Source of the DNA: Tepidiphilus succinatimandens
Lineage (GTDB): Bacteria; Pseudomonadota; Gammaproteobacteria; Burkholderiales; Rhodocyclaceae
NCBI RefSeq assembly: GCF_006503695.1
Contig: NZ_SBIK01000003.1
Coordinates: forward strand, 33,501 to 97,500
Direction: 5' to 3'
DNA length: 64,000 bases
The notes beneath the pieces are model-generated. The model saw only the letters and a program-made list of their open reading frames with translations. It did not search any database and was not told the origin of the DNA. The position numbers and the translations under genes were made by a program. How positions within the stretch are numbered: the stretch's first letter is position 1; each line of letters begins with the position of its first letter. Positions 1 to 9,112 of the stretch are shown one piece after another.

Positions 1-94
1 TGGGGAGGAAGCGGCGTTTGGTTTTGTTGTTGGCGTGCGAGACGTTGTTTCCCGTCATCGGACGCTTGCCGGTCACTTGACAGACGCGGGCCAT
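1..94 (-). CDS. rpmB: 50S ribosomal protein bL28, N-terminal part (cut by window edge)
   Basis: Reading inward from the ATG at 94 gives 31 residues that begin [15 protein letters not shown] and carry on with an Asn/Lys/Arg-rich stretch ([13 protein letters not shown]), the usual N-terminus of ribosomal protein bL28. The start is preceded by a GGAGAG Shine-Dalgarno (about 100-105 on the plus strand). The remaining roughly 45 residues, and any rpmG partner, lie outside the window. The protein is a structural component of the large ribosomal subunit. Confidence 0.93.
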   Translation of the reverse strand, partial: MARVCQVTGKRPMTGNNVSHANNKTKRRFLP

Positions 95-138
95 GAGGGC
101 TCTCCTGGGAATTCTTCAAAGCATGGAACGATAGCATG

Positions 139-161
139 AAAACACCGCGGCGGCAAGGTGT
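139..161 (-). terminator. Possible weak terminator after the GtrA gene
   Basis: On the minus strand, downstream of the stop codon at 195, ACACC and GGTGT form a short stem around a GC-rich 10-nt loop, followed by TTTT. The stem is only 5 bp, so this is a weak candidate. It sits between the GtrA stop and the rpmB start. Confidence 0.35.
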
Positions 162-194
162 CGATGCCAAGCGTGGGGCTGCCTCGCACCGGCC

Positions 195-590
195 TCAGCC
201 GCGGCGGGCGAAGGTCCACAGGCTGTTCGCGCCGTAGTGCCAGAAGAAGAGGATCCCTGTGACGAGGATCTGGGCAAGCAGGTAGGGTAGCTGTAGCCAA
301 TCGAGTGCGAGTGCCATGCCGGCGACGTTGCCGGCAAACCCGGTGGCGGCTACGGCGAGAAACTTGGGTAAGGCGACGATGTGGCGCGCGTCGCTGGCGA
401 AGACCCAGCGGCGCGAGCCGAGGTAGTTCGTCACGGCTCCGGCAAGAAAACCCAGCGCCGAGGCGGGGAGCGGGCCGAGCGTGTCCGTTTCGACCAAGGC
501 CACCAGCACGGTGTAATGCACGAGGGTGCCGGAGACGCTCACCAGGGCGAAGCGCGACATGCGCACGAGTTCGGCCAGCGGACGCCTCAT
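195..590 (-). CDS. GtrA-like four-helix membrane protein (putative lipid-linked sugar flippase)
   Basis: 131-residue hydrophobic protein with four predicted membrane helices. The middle carries FLAGAVTNYLGSRRWVF, the conserved GtrA-family loop, and the end reads GANSLWTF. GtrA proteins are thought to flip undecaprenyl-phosphate-linked glucose across the inner membrane. The start ATG at 590 overlaps the stop of the preceding GT-C gene by 4 bp, so the two are probably translationally coupled. With the GT2 enzyme further upstream this forms the GtrB / Gtr-specific / GtrA trio known from O-antigen glucosylation. The sugar and the acceptor cannot be told from sequence. Confidence 0.85.
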   Translation of the reverse strand: MRRPLAELVRMSRFALVSVSGTLVHYTVLVALVETDTLGPLPASALGFLAGAVTNYLGSRRWVFASDARHIVALPKFLAVAATGFAGNVAGMALALDWLQLPYLLAQILVTGILFFWHYGANSLWTFARRG

Positions 591-2164
591 GGAGCAGCGG
601 CCTCGTGGTCGATGATCTTGAGGACGGCGAGCGGCGTGCCGAGCCGCTCGATGCGCGCGATTTCCTTGCCGGGTACCGCCTGGTCGCAGTCATCGTGCGT
701 AGTGGCGAGCAGCAGTTCCGCATCGTCCCAGGCCTCGGTGATGTACACGTTGGGGGGGAGCCAAGGTTCGATCTGGAATCCTTCCGCGCAGTAGGCGAGC
801 GCCCATTCCTTGTCGGCGGGTTGTTTGGCGACCCAGTCGGCGAGCGCGGGTAGCAGCGCCCGGGTAGCGTCGCTCCAGTAGTCCAGTTCCCAATGATGCT
901 TGGCGCCGGCAAGTCCTCGGGCGAGATGGTTGTAGTAGAGGTGTTGATAGGGATGCAGCCGCGCCAGGGTGATGAAGTCATCGGCGGCCGAGAGTACGAG
1001 CAAAGCGCTGAGCAGCAGTGCTCCATGGCGGCGGCGAAGGGAGATTTCGGTCAGGGGGCGGTGGAGTGCCGCGAGCGTGCTTTGCCAGCCCCAGCAGGCG
1101 AGCAGCGCAAACCACGGCACGAGGAAGAGGAAGTGGCGCAGGCCGTTGTAGAGAGGGGGCTTGCCGATCACGACGTAGGCGAGCACGAAGGTGAGCGCGA
1201 ACAGCAGCGGCCACAGACGGGGGGATTCCTTGATGCGCCGCCAGTGGGCAAGCGCGAGCACGGTGCCGAGGAGGATGAACTCGGGCAGGCGTACGAGGAG
1301 GTATTTCGGAAGGTAGAGGCGCGAGACCTGGGCGTTTTCCACCCGTTTCCCGTCTTCCCAGGTGTAGAGATCGAAAGCGAAGTGGGAGAACTTGGTGAGC
1401 GCCTGCCAGACGTGATCCCAGCCCATCACCGACCACGGCCAGAAGAAGGCCATGAGGGCAAGCGCGAGGGCGATGCCCGGCGCGAGGCGCAGGAGGATCG
1501 CCGTGAAGAGCCGTGGCCAGGGGGGCAGGGCCCGGCGGCGGGGCCACCAGGAGAGGAGAATGGCCGCGCCGAGGAAGCCGAAGGCGAGCACGCCGCCTAC
1601 GCGCAGCCCCAGCGCCGCTCCGGTGGCGAGCCCCCACAACAGGACGTGGCGCCAACGCGGCGCAGGAAGCCCGTCGGCGATGCGGCTCGTGTAGTAGAGC
1701 GACCACAGCATGGCCGCGGCAAAAGGGACGTCCTTGGTGTGGGTGAAGATGGCGCCGGAGAAGACGCCGCTGCCCATCGTGGCGGCGAGCGCCGCCGTGC
1801 CGAGCCAGGCACCGCCGAGGAAGCGCCCGAAACGCGCCGCGCCCAAGAAGGCCAGGGCGCCGAAAGCGGCGGTGAGGAGGTGCCGCAGCGGCCACCAGTC
1901 GATGCCGAAAGCCATGGTGATCCAGGCTGCGGGCAGGTCGAAGAGGCCGCCGTAGAGATAGAGGTTGCTGAAATCGAGAAAGGTCTTGTCGGCAAGCCCG
2001 CTCGTGTAATACGCCACGAGCAGTTCGCCATAGATGTGCTGTACCCATTCGTCGTTGCTGGGGGCGTGGCGGTCGTAGCCGTCGAACACGTACCAGGCGA
2101 AGACGAGCCACAGCAGCATGGCGAGGCTGCGCGGAGTGAGCAGGCGCTGGAAGAGGAGGCGCAT
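587..2164 (-). CDS. GT-C fold membrane glycosyltransferase (GT39/PMT-like)
   Basis: About 525 residues with many membrane helices. The first extracytoplasmic loop carries acidic residues (NDEWVQHIYGE) where GT-C enzymes have their catalytic Asp/Glu, and a further loop has HTKDVPFA. These fit the glycosyltransferase family 39/PMT group, which uses lipid-linked sugars on the periplasmic face. Start choice is uncertain: the ATG at 2164 (MRLLFQRL) is preferred over a GTG at 2182, and neither has a strong ribosome-binding site. It lies between the GT2 gene (36-54 bp upstream) and gtrA (4-bp overlap), so it would be the specific transferase of a three-component Gtr system. Confidence 0.78.
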   Translation of the reverse strand: MRLLFQRLLTPRSLAMLLWLVFAWYVFDGYDRHAPSNDEWVQHIYGELLVAYYTSGLADKTFLDFSNLYLYGGLFDLPAAWITMAFGIDWWPLRHLLTAAFGALAFLGAARFGRFLGGAWLGTAALAATMGSGVFSGAIFTHTKDVPFAAAMLWSLYYTSRIADGLPAPRWRHVLLWGLATGAALGLRVGGVLAFGFLGAAILLSWWPRRRALPPWPRLFTAILLRLAPGIALALALMAFFWPWSVMGWDHVWQALTKFSHFAFDLYTWEDGKRVENAQVSRLYLPKYLLVRLPEFILLGTVLALAHWRRIKESPRLWPLLFALTFVLAYVVIGKPPLYNGLRHFLFLVPWFALLACWGWQSTLAALHRPLTEISLRRRHGALLLSALLVLSAADDFITLARLHPYQHLYYNHLARGLAGAKHHWELDYWSDATRALLPALADWVAKQPADKEWALAYCAEGFQIEPWLPPNVYITEAWDDAELLLATTHDDCDQAVPGKEIARIERLGTPLAVLKIIDHEAAAP

Positions 2165-2218
2165 CGGCAAGGAACTCGGCACGGAATCGGCAATCAGAAA
2201 GGCGCGCGGACGAAAGGT

Positions 2219-3214
2219 TCAGCGCAGAGGGGAAGGGGGGTCGGCGAGTTCGTCGGGCAGGTTCACGGTGCGCCCGATGAGGTAGAGCGGCCGGCGCTTG
2301 ACTTCCTCGAAGACGCGGCCGAGGTATTCGCCGAGCACGCCCAGGCTGACGAGCTGCACCCCCGAGAGAAAGAGTGTGGCGACCATCAGCGAAGCGTAGC
2401 CGGGCACGTCGCGCCCGAAAAGCAGCGTGCGCACCACCAGCCACAGACCGTAGACGACGGAGGCGAGCGCAAGGAGCGCTCCGATCGAGGACCAGACGTG
2501 CAACGGAACCGTGGTGAAGGAGACCATGCCGTCGATGGCGTAGCGCCAGAGCTTGCGCAGCGACCAGCGCGAGGTACCGGCATGGCGCTCAGCCGGGCGG
2601 TAGGGCAGGGTGACCTGATCGAAGCCCACCCAGTTCGCCAGCCCTTTGAGGAACCGCTTGCGTTCGGGCAGAAGGTTGAGGGCCGCCACCACGCGCCGGT
2701 CGAAGAGGCGGAAGTCGCCTCCGCCCGGCGTGAGCGCGATCTCGGAGATGCCGCGATAGAAGCGGTAGAAGGCGAGCGAGAGCCAGCGGCGCAGGGGGGA
2801 GTCGGTGTCGCGGTCGGTGCGCACCGCCGTGACGATGGCCGCTCCGGCGCGCCAGCGCTCGAGCATCTGGGGGATGAGTTCGGGCGGATGCTGCAGGTCG
2901 GCATCCATGATGACGGCGGCCCGCCCGGCGACGCGGTGCAGCCCCGCGGCCATGGCGGCTTCCTTGCCGAAGTTGCGTGCGAAGCGCACGCCCTTGACGC
3001 GGACATCAGCCTTGCCGAGCCGCTCGATGACGGCGAAACTCTCGTCGCGGCTGCCGTCATCGACGAGGATCAGCTCCCAGGAGAGCTCGAGCGATTCGAG
3101 CACGGCCTTGAGCCGTTCGTACAAAACCGGTAACGAGGCCGCCTCGTTATAGACGGGTACAATCACGCTCAATTCGACGGAAGTCGGCGCAGTCGGTGCG
3201 GAGGCGGGGATCAC
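2219..3214 (-). CDS. GtrB/DPM1-like polyisoprenyl-phosphate glycosyltransferase (GT2)
   Basis: 331 residues. Residues ~13-235 form a GT2 domain: LSVIVPVYNE at the start, DDGSRD, and MDADLQHPPELIP, which contains the DxD metal/nucleotide-binding signature. Two C-terminal membrane helices (~235-300) follow, as in GtrB, ArnC and YfdH. Family members move a sugar from UDP- or GDP-sugar to undecaprenyl or dolichyl phosphate on the cytoplasmic side. The start is a GTG at 3214 with AGGAG about 9 nt upstream; a later start close to LSVIVPVYNE is possible. It is the first gene of the minus-strand gtr-like operon and is divergent from the deacetylase gene at 3269. Confidence 0.85.
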   Translation of the reverse strand: MIPASAPTAPTSVELSVIVPVYNEAASLPVLYERLKAVLESLELSWELILVDDGSRDESFAVIERLGKADVRVKGVRFARNFGKEAAMAAGLHRVAGRAAVIMDADLQHPPELIPQMLERWRAGAAIVTAVRTDRDTDSPLRRWLSLAFYRFYRGISEIALTPGGGDFRLFDRRVVAALNLLPERKRFLKGLANWVGFDQVTLPYRPAERHAGTSRWSLRKLWRYAIDGMVSFTTVPLHVWSSIGALLALASVVYGLWLVVRTLLFGRDVPGYASLMVATLFLSGVQLVSLGVLGEYLGRVFEEVKRRPLYLIGRTVNLPDELADPPSPLR

Positions 3215-3268
3215 GGCTGTCGGCTCCTGTCGTCAGCGAAGCGTAACGGGATGTAAGGCAAGGATCGC

Positions 3269-4261
3269 ATGGACGTCCATTTCGAAAAATCCGGCGTTTT
3301 GGCGCTGACGCCGCCCCCCGTACTCGCGTCATTACCGGACGATGTCTCCCAGGAAACGGCCGCGTCGGTACGGCGAACCTTCGTTTTGTGCGCCGACGAT
3401 TATGGTATCGCACCGGGCGTGAATCGCGCCATCGAGCATCTGATCGAACTGCGGCGCGTGACGGCCACGAGCGCCATGGTGACCATGCCGTGCTGGAAGC
3501 GCGATGCGCCAGGCTTGGCGGCCTTGGCGCGCGCAACCGGTGCCCAGGTTGGCTTGCACCTGACGCTCACCGAGCAGCGCTCGGCGAGCCCGGCGCGTGG
3601 TCTGGCGCAAGACGGACGTCTGCCGTCGCTGCGTTCCTTGCTCTTGAGGGCATTGGCGAAACGTCTGCCGGCGACGGCAGTGGCCGAGGAGATCCGGGCG
3701 CAGTTCGATGCCTTCGAAGACGTCTGGGGGGCGCCGCCCGCCTTCGTCGACGGGCATCAGCACGTGCATCTCCTGCCGACGGTGCGTGAAGCGCTCATCG
3801 CCGAGATCCTGCGCCGTTACGCGCCGGGAACGCTGTGGGTGCGCGATTGCCGTGAGACGGTACAGCGTATCCGGGCGCGCGGCGTGGGGGTGCGCAAGGC
3901 GCTCTTCCTGCGCCGCTTGGGGCGCGGGCTCAAGGCAGCGCTGCTCGCGCACGGCATCGCCCACAACCAGGGCTTCTCCGGCCTGCACGATTTCAAGGAA
4001 ACGCCGCCTTTTCGCGAGAAGATGGGCCGTTTCCTCTCGGCCTTGGGGCCGAGGGCCTTGGTGCACGTGCACCCGGGCCGGGTCGACGCGGCGCTTTTGG
4101 CCGTCGATACGCTGACGGCTCCTCGTGAGTGGGAATACGGGTATTTGGCAAGTGACGCTTTCGCCGAGGACTGCGCGCGCCTGGGGGTATGGCCGAGCTT
4201 GCCTGCGTGGAACGGCACGCCGTCCAAGGCCCAAGAATACGCGCTCTTCTGTACGGCCTGA
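3269..4261 (+). CDS. ChbG/HpnK (YdjC) family carbohydrate deacetylase
   Basis: 330 residues. The fold is indicated by FVLCADDYGIAPGVN near residue 35, whose Asp-Asp pair binds metal, and by VDGHQHVHLLP near residue 160, whose histidines complete the site. The family contains the diacetylchitobiose deacetylase ChbG and the hopanoid-linked HpnK, and acts on N-acetylated sugars. The first ~30 residues are not conserved and the real start could be later. The gene is divergent from the lipid-sugar glycosyltransferase operon, so it may deacetylate the sugar that operon transfers. This is inference; no other hopanoid genes are in view. Confidence 0.82.
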   Translation: MDVHFEKSGVLALTPPPVLASLPDDVSQETAASVRRTFVLCADDYGIAPGVNRAIEHLIELRRVTATSAMVTMPCWKRDAPGLAALARATGAQVGLHLTLTEQRSASPARGLAQDGRLPSLRSLLLRALAKRLPATAVAEEIRAQFDAFEDVWGAPPAFVDGHQHVHLLPTVREALIAEILRRYAPGTLWVRDCRETVQRIRARGVGVRKALFLRRLGRGLKAALLAHGIAHNQGFSGLHDFKETPPFREKMGRFLSALGPRALVHVHPGRVDAALLAVDTLTAPREWEYGYLASDAFAEDCARLGVWPSLPAWNGTPSKAQEYALFCTA

Positions 4262-4323
4262 AGCGCGCGGCGCGACCGGCTCTGCTAGACTTACGGCCTC
4301 GATCCTCTCAATCCGTCCGAGTC

Positions 4324-4965
4324 ATGCTCGAAGCTTTGGCGCTCACCTGCATCAAGGGCGATCGCATCCTCTTTCGCGACCTGACGCATGCCTTTCGCCC
4401 CGGCGTGCTCACGCGCGTGGCCGGCCCCAACGGGGTGGGCAAGACGAGTCTGCTGCGGCTGCTGTGCGGCCTGGCGCAGCCCGACGAGGGGGAGGTGCGC
4501 TGGCAAGGGACGCCGCTGGCGGCGCAGAGGGATGCCTGGCATCGGGCGGTGTTCTTTCACGGCCATCTGCCGGCGGTGCATGAGCTCCTGAGCCCGCGGG
4601 AGAATCTGCGCAGCCTGGCGGCGGTGCAGGGGCTGCCGCACGACGGGGCGGCGATCGACGCCGCGCTCGCGGAGCTTGGCCTTGCGCGGCAGCGCGATCT
4701 GCCCGTGCGGGTGCTCTCGGCGGGGCAGCGGCGGCGGGTGGCGCTCGCGCGGCTCGTTCTGGCGCAGGAGCGGCCGGTGTGGATCCTCGACGAGCCTTTC
4801 ACGGCGCTCGACGCCGCTGCGGTGGCTGCGCTCGCGCGCCGCATCGAAGCGCGGGTACGCGACGGGGCCACCGTGGTGCTCACGACGCATCAGGACGTGG
4901 AATTTGCCTGTCCCTGCGACACGCTGGAGCCGGGGCGGTTTGCGCCGCGGCGCAAGGCGGCGTGA
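4324..4965 (+). CDS. ccmA: Haem exporter ATPase CcmA
   Basis: 213-residue ABC ATPase with Walker A GPNGVGKTS, signature LSAGQRRRV and Walker B VWILDEPF. CcmA powers release of holo-CcmE from the CcmABCD complex at the cytoplasmic face of the inner membrane. The ATG at 4324 (MLEALALT) is chosen because upstream in-frame sequence is not conserved. The stop overlaps the ccmB start in ATGA-type fashion at 4965. It is the first gene of ccmABCDEFGHI. Confidence 0.95.
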   Translation: MLEALALTCIKGDRILFRDLTHAFRPGVLTRVAGPNGVGKTSLLRLLCGLAQPDEGEVRWQGTPLAAQRDAWHRAVFFHGHLPAVHELLSPRENLRSLAAVQGLPHDGAAIDAALAELGLARQRDLPVRVLSAGQRRRVALARLVLAQERPVWILDEPFTALDAAAVAALARRIEARVRDGATVVLTTHQDVEFACPCDTLEPGRFAPRRKAA

Positions 4966-5633
4966 TGGGAGCGGTATTTTTGGCCATGCTGCGGCGGGAG
5001 ATGGCGCTTGCCTGGCGCGGCCGCACCGACGTGCTGCTCGCGCTCTCCTTCTTCGTCGTGGTGGTGTGTCTCTTCCCCTTCGGCATCGGGCCGGAGGCGA
5101 ACCAGCTGCGCGCGATCGCCCCCGGCGTGGTCTGGGTGACGGCGCTGCTCGCTTCGCTCCTGGCGCTGCCGCGGCTCTTCGAGCACGACTTGCGCGACGG
5201 CACGCTGGAGCAGCTGCTGCTCTCGCCCGAGCCGGCGGTGGTGTGGGTGCTGGCCAAAGTGGCCGTGCACTGGCTGGTGACCGGCGTGCCGGTGGCGCTC
5301 TTCGCGCCGCTGCTCGCCGGGCTCTACGATCTGCAGCCGGACGTCCTGCCGCTGCTTGCCGGGACGCTCCTTCTGGGTACGCCCACGCTCACGCTCATCG
5401 GGGCGATCGGGGCGGCGCTCACGCTGGGGGTGCGCTCCGGGGCGGTGCTGCTTGCGCTGCTGGTGCTGCCGCTGGCGGTGCCGGTGCTGATCTTCGGCGC
5501 AGGGGCGGTGGAAGCGGCCCTGGGTGGGGTATCCTACGCCGCGCACCTGGCCCTGCTGGGGGCGGGCATGCTCGCGGCGGTGGCGCTCGCCCCTTGGGCC
5601 TGCGTGGCGGCGCTGCGCCTGGCGGTGCAATGA
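4965..5633 (+). CDS. ccmB: Haem exporter permease CcmB
   Basis: 222-residue integral membrane protein with six hydrophobic segments. It contains LPRLFEHDLRDGTLEQLLLS, a typical CcmB cytoplasmic loop. It is the permease-like partner of CcmA in the complex that frees haem-loaded CcmE. The start codon at 4965 shares bases with the ccmA stop. ccmC follows after 16 bp, preceded by an AGAAAGGAAAGG ribosome-binding site. Confidence 0.94.
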   Translation: MGAVFLAMLRREMALAWRGRTDVLLALSFFVVVVCLFPFGIGPEANQLRAIAPGVVWVTALLASLLALPRLFEHDLRDGTLEQLLLSPEPAVVWVLAKVAVHWLVTGVPVALFAPLLAGLYDLQPDVLPLLAGTLLLGTPTLTLIGAIGAALTLGVRSGAVLLALLVLPLAVPVLIFGAGAVEAALGGVSYAAHLALLGAGMLAAVALAPWACVAALRLAVQ

Positions 5634-5649
5634 CGGAGAAAGGAAAGGG

Positions 5650-6465
5650 ATGAACGCGACGCAGGAAAGACGGCAACGATGGCGGCAGGGGGTCGAGGAG
5701 CGGCAGCGTTCCCCGCGCAGCCTGTGGCGGTTTGCCGCGCCGCAGCAGTTCTATCCGCTCGCCGGGCGGCTCGCGCCGTGGTTCGCCGCGGCGGCCGCCG
5801 TGCTGGCCGTGGCGGGGCTGTATCTGGGGTTTTTCGTTGCGCCCACCGACGCGCAGCAGGGTGAGGTCTATCGCGTCATCTTCCTCCATGTGCCGGCGGC
5901 GTGGATGTCGATGTTCCTCTATCTCGTGATGGCGTTCTGGGGCATCGTCGGCTGGGTGCTCAATACGCGGCTCTCTTTCATGATGGCGCACGCGCTCGCG
6001 CCCACCGGGGCGATCTGGTGTTTCATCGCCCTGTGGACGGGGGCGCTGTGGGGCAGGCCCACCTGGGGGACGTACTGGGTGTGGGATGCGCGGCTCACCT
6101 CGCAGCTGCTCCTCATGTTTCTCTATCTGGGCTACTTGGCGCTCACGCGGGCCATCGAGGACCCGCGCCGGGCCGATCGTGCCGGTGCTCTGCTCGCCAT
6201 CGTCGGGTCGATCAACGTGCCCATCATCTATTTTTCGGTGAAATGGTGGAACACGCTGCACCAGGGGGCGTCGGTGAGCCTGACGCGCGCGCCTTCCATG
6301 GCCACCATCATGCTGGTGACCATGCTGATCATGGCGTTTGCCGCCTGGTTCTATTCAATCGCCGTGGCGCTGTGGCGCGTGCGCACGCTCATCCTCGAAC
6401 GCGAACGGCACACCGACTGGGTGGCCGCCGAGCTCGATCGCCTGGCGGCGAAGGAAAAGGAGTGA
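5650..6465 (+). CDS. ccmC: Haem lyase-associated membrane protein CcmC
   Basis: 271 residues, six membrane helices. The tryptophan-rich haem-handling motif WGTYWVWDARLTS is intact, flanked by conserved His residues in the neighbouring periplasmic loops. CcmC delivers haem to CcmE in the periplasm. The N-terminal ~35 residues before the first helix are charged and longer than in many homologues. The start at 5650 has AGAAAGGAAAGGG directly upstream. ccmD begins 5 nt after its stop. Confidence 0.95.
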   Translation: MNATQERRQRWRQGVEERQRSPRSLWRFAAPQQFYPLAGRLAPWFAAAAAVLAVAGLYLGFFVAPTDAQQGEVYRVIFLHVPAAWMSMFLYLVMAFWGIVGWVLNTRLSFMMAHALAPTGAIWCFIALWTGALWGRPTWGTYWVWDARLTSQLLLMFLYLGYLALTRAIEDPRRADRAGALLAIVGSINVPIIYFSVKWWNTLHQGASVSLTRAPSMATIMLVTMLIMAFAAWFYSIAVALWRVRTLILERERHTDWVAAELDRLAAKEKE

Positions 6466-6469
6466 AGGG

Positions 6470-6661
6470 ATGCAGTGGGAATCGTGGTCGGCATTCTGGG
6501 ACATGGGCGGGCGCGGCTTCTACGTCTGGGGGAGCTACGGCGTGAGCTTCGCCCTCATCGCCCTCGAACTTTATTTCCTCCATCGCACTCGTAAGGCCGT
6601 GATCCGCCGTCTGCTGCGCTGGCGGGCGGCACGGTTCGAAGACACGGGAGAAGACGCATGA
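6470..6661 (+). CDS. ccmD: Small haem-export protein CcmD
   Basis: 63 residues with one membrane helix ([14 protein letters not shown]) followed by an Arg-rich cytoplasmic tail, the whole CcmD pattern. The [13 protein letters not shown] stretch before the helix is the family signature. CcmD is needed to release holo-CcmE from the CcmABC complex. The start is the ATG at 6470. The gene overlaps the ccmE start at 6658. Confidence 0.9.
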   Translation: MQWESWSAFWDMGGRGFYVWGSYGVSFALIALELYFLHRTRKAVIRRLLRWRAARFEDTGEDA

Positions 6662-7104
6662 CGGCACGCGGCAAGCGTTTGACTTTGATCCTGGCGGCGC
6701 TCGCCCTGCTCGGCGGAGCCACGGCGCTGGTGCTCTCGGCGATGCGCGAGAACCTGGTGTTCTTTCATACGCCCTCCGAAGTGGCCGAAGGCAAGGCGCC
6801 GTTCGGGCGGACTTTTCGCATCGGCGGGATGGTGGTCGACGGCTCGCTCGAGCGGCTGCCAGACGGGGTGACGGTGCGCTTCGCCGTGACCGATACGGCC
6901 AAGACCATCCCCGTCGTCTATCGCGGCGCGTTGCCCGATCTCTTCAGCGAGGGCAAGGGGGCGGTGGTGCAGGGCAGGCTGGGGTCGGACGGGGTGTTCG
7001 TCGCGAGCGAAGTGCTCGCCAAGCACGACGAGAACTACATGCCGGTGGAAGCGCAGCACGCCGTGGATCAGGCGCAGCGCGCGGCGGCCACCTTGAAACC
7101 CTGA
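6658..7104 (+). CDS. ccmE: Periplasmic haem chaperone CcmE
   Basis: 148 residues: N-terminal membrane anchor (~8-28), then an OB-fold domain. The haem-binding site [11 protein letters not shown] is present, with the His that becomes covalently attached to haem and the following conserved Tyr. CcmE receives haem from CcmC and hands it to the CcmF/H lyase. The start ATG at 6658 overlaps the ccmD stop by 4 bp. Confidence 0.96.
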   Translation: MTARGKRLTLILAALALLGGATALVLSAMRENLVFFHTPSEVAEGKAPFGRTFRIGGMVVDGSLERLPDGVTVRFAVTDTAKTIPVVYRGALPDLFSEGKGAVVQGRLGSDGVFVASEVLAKHDENYMPVEAQHAVDQAQRAAATLKP

Positions 7105-7114
7105 GGAGTGCGTG

Positions 7115-9112
7115 ATGATCCCCGAGATGGGACAGTTCGCGCTGGCGCTCGCCTGGGCGCTGGCGCTGGTGCAGGCGGTGCTGGGCCTTGCCGGGGCGGC
7201 GCGCGGTTCGGTTGGGGCGATGGCGGCGGCGCGGCGCGCGGCGCTCGCGCAATGTGCCGCGCTCGTGCTCGCCTACGCTTGCCTGACGGCGGCGTTCCTG
7301 CGCATCGATTTTTCCGTGCTCCTGGTGGCGGCCAATTCCTCTACGCGTACGCCGTGGTTCTATCGCCTCACCGGCGTATGGGGCAACCACGAGGGCTCGA
7401 TGCTCCTGTGGGCGCTGTCGCTTTCCCTCTGGCAGGCGGCGGTGGCCGGTTTCTCGCGTTCGCTCACGGCGGCTTTTCGCGCGCGCGTGCTCGGCGTGCT
7501 GGGCACGGTGAGCGTGGGCTTTCTCGCCTTCCTCATCCTCACCTCCAACCCGTTCGAACGCCTGGTACCGATGCCGGGCGAGGGGCGCGATCTCAATCCC
7601 TTGCTGCAGGATCCGGGCATGATCATCCATCCGCCGCTCCTGTACATGGGCTACGTGGGCATGGCGGTGGCCTTTGCTTTCGCGATCGCGGCGCTCTTGT
7701 CGGGGCGGATGGACGCGGCCTGGGCGCGCTGGTCGCGCCCGTGGACGCTCACCGCCTGGGTGTTCCTCACGCTGGGCATCCTCGTCGGTTCGGCCTGGGC
7801 CTATTACGAGCTGGGCTGGGGCGGCTGGTGGTTCTGGGATCCGGTGGAGAACGCCTCGCTCATGCCTTGGCTCGTGGGAACCGCCTTGCTGCATTCGCTC
7901 ATCGTCACCGAGAAGCGGGGGGCGTTTCGCAGCTGGACGGTGCTGCTGGCGATCGGGGCGTTCTCGCTCTCGCTCCTGGGGACGTTCCTCGTGCGCTCGG
8001 GTGTGATCACCTCGGTGCACGCCTTTGCCACCGATCCGACGCGCGGCGTGTTCATCCTGGGCTTGCTCGCGCTCACCGTGGGCGTGTCGCTGCTGCTCTT
8101 TGCCTGGCGTGCGCCGCGGCTCTCCGGCGGGGGGGTGTTCGCGCCGGTGTCGCGCGAAGGCTCGCTGCTGGTCAATAACGTGCTCATGGCTGCGGCCGCC
8201 GGGGCGGTGCTGCTGGGCACGGTCTATCCGCTGATCCTCGACGCGCTGCAAGGGGCCAAGATTTCGGTGGGGCCGCCGTACTTCGAGACCGTGTTCGTGC
8301 CGCTCATGGCCCCGGCGGTGGTGCTGATGGCGCTGGCGCCGTTCCTGCGCTGGAAGCGCGATGCGCTCGCGCGGGTGCTGCGCCGGGTGGGGCCGGAGCT
8401 CGTCGGCGCGCTGCTCTTGGCGGCGCTGGGGGTGTGGGCCGCCGGACATGCCACGCCCGGGGCTTATCTTGGGCTTGCCCTGACGGCCTGGGTGGCGCTT
8501 GCCTCGCTGCGGCTGCTCGTCGAGCGTCTGCGCCAGGGCGCGGCGCCGGGATTGGCGGCACGGCTGCGCGGCATTCCCGGGTCGTGGTGGGGGATGTGGC
8601 TGTCGCATCTCGGGGTGGGCGTGTTCATCCTCGGGGTGACGCTCGTGGGGGCGCTGGAGCAGCGGCTCGACGTGAAGATGATGCCGGGACAGGCGGCGGA
8701 ACTCGCCGGTTACCGCTTCGTGCTGCGCGGCGTGAGCGAGGTACCCGGGCCCAACTACACGGCCCAGCGCGGCGAGGTGGAAGTGTGGCGCGAAGGGCAA
8801 ATGCGCACCGTGCTTGTGCCGGAGAAACGCGCCTACTTCCGCTCGGCCATGCCGATGACCGAATCGGCGATCGACTGGGGGGTGTTCCGCGACGTCTATG
8901 TGTCGCTGGGTGACCCGACCGGCGATGGCGGCTGGGTGGTGCTGCTCTTCTACAAACCCTTCATTTCCTGGATCTGGTTCGGGGCGATCCTGATTGCCTT
9001 GGGTGGAGTGGCCGCGGCGCTCGACCGGCGCTACCGGCGGCTGGCGCGGCGCCGGGATTCGGTTCCTGTGCCGGAGGTGTTGCCCGAACCGGTGGCGGAG
9101 GCGGCGCGATGA
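7115..9112 (+). CDS. ccmF: Cytochrome c haem lyase subunit CcmF
   Basis: 665 residues with about 14-15 membrane helices. The tryptophan-rich periplasmic motif GGWWFWDPVENASLMPW is fully conserved and flanked by the expected His residues. CcmF forms the haem ligation complex with CcmH and CcmI. A GTG lies 3 nt before the chosen ATG at 7115; the ATG is preferred because of its spacing from GAGGAG. The 3' end overlaps the ccmG start by 4 bp. Confidence 0.96.
   Translation: MIPEMGQFALALAWALALVQAVLGLAGAARGSVGAMAAARRAALAQCAALVLAYACLTAAFLRIDFSVLLVAANSSTRTPWFYRLTGVWGNHEGSMLLWALSLSLWQAAVAGFSRSLTAAFRARVLGVLGTVSVGFLAFLILTSNPFERLVPMPGEGRDLNPLLQDPGMIIHPPLLYMGYVGMAVAFAFAIAALLSGRMDAAWARWSRPWTLTAWVFLTLGILVGSAWAYYELGWGGWWFWDPVENASLMPWLVGTALLHSLIVTEKRGAFRSWTVLLAIGAFSLSLLGTFLVRSGVITSVHAFATDPTRGVFILGLLALTVGVSLLLFAWRAPRLSGGGVFAPVSREGSLLVNNVLMAAAAGAVLLGTVYPLILDALQGAKISVGPPYFETVFVPLMAPAVVLMALAPFLRWKRDALARVLRRVGPELVGALLLAALGVWAAGHATPGAYLGLALTAWVALASLRLLVERLRQGAAPGLAARLRGIPGSWWGMWLSHLGVGVFILGVTLVGALEQRLDVKMMPGQAAELAGYRFVLRGVSEVPGPNYTAQRGEVEVWREGQMRTVLVPEKRAYFRSAMPMTESAIDWGVFRDVYVSLGDPTGDGGWVVLLFYKPFISWIWFGAILIALGGVAAALDRRYRRLARRRDSVPVPEVLPEPVAEAAR

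Noticed and set aside
893..3133. Very long open frame antisense to the glycosyltransferase genes
   Set aside because: It has no recognisable domain and Arg/Glu/Gly-rich composition typical of a GC-rich shadow frame; the opposite strand encodes clear membrane glycosyltransferases.
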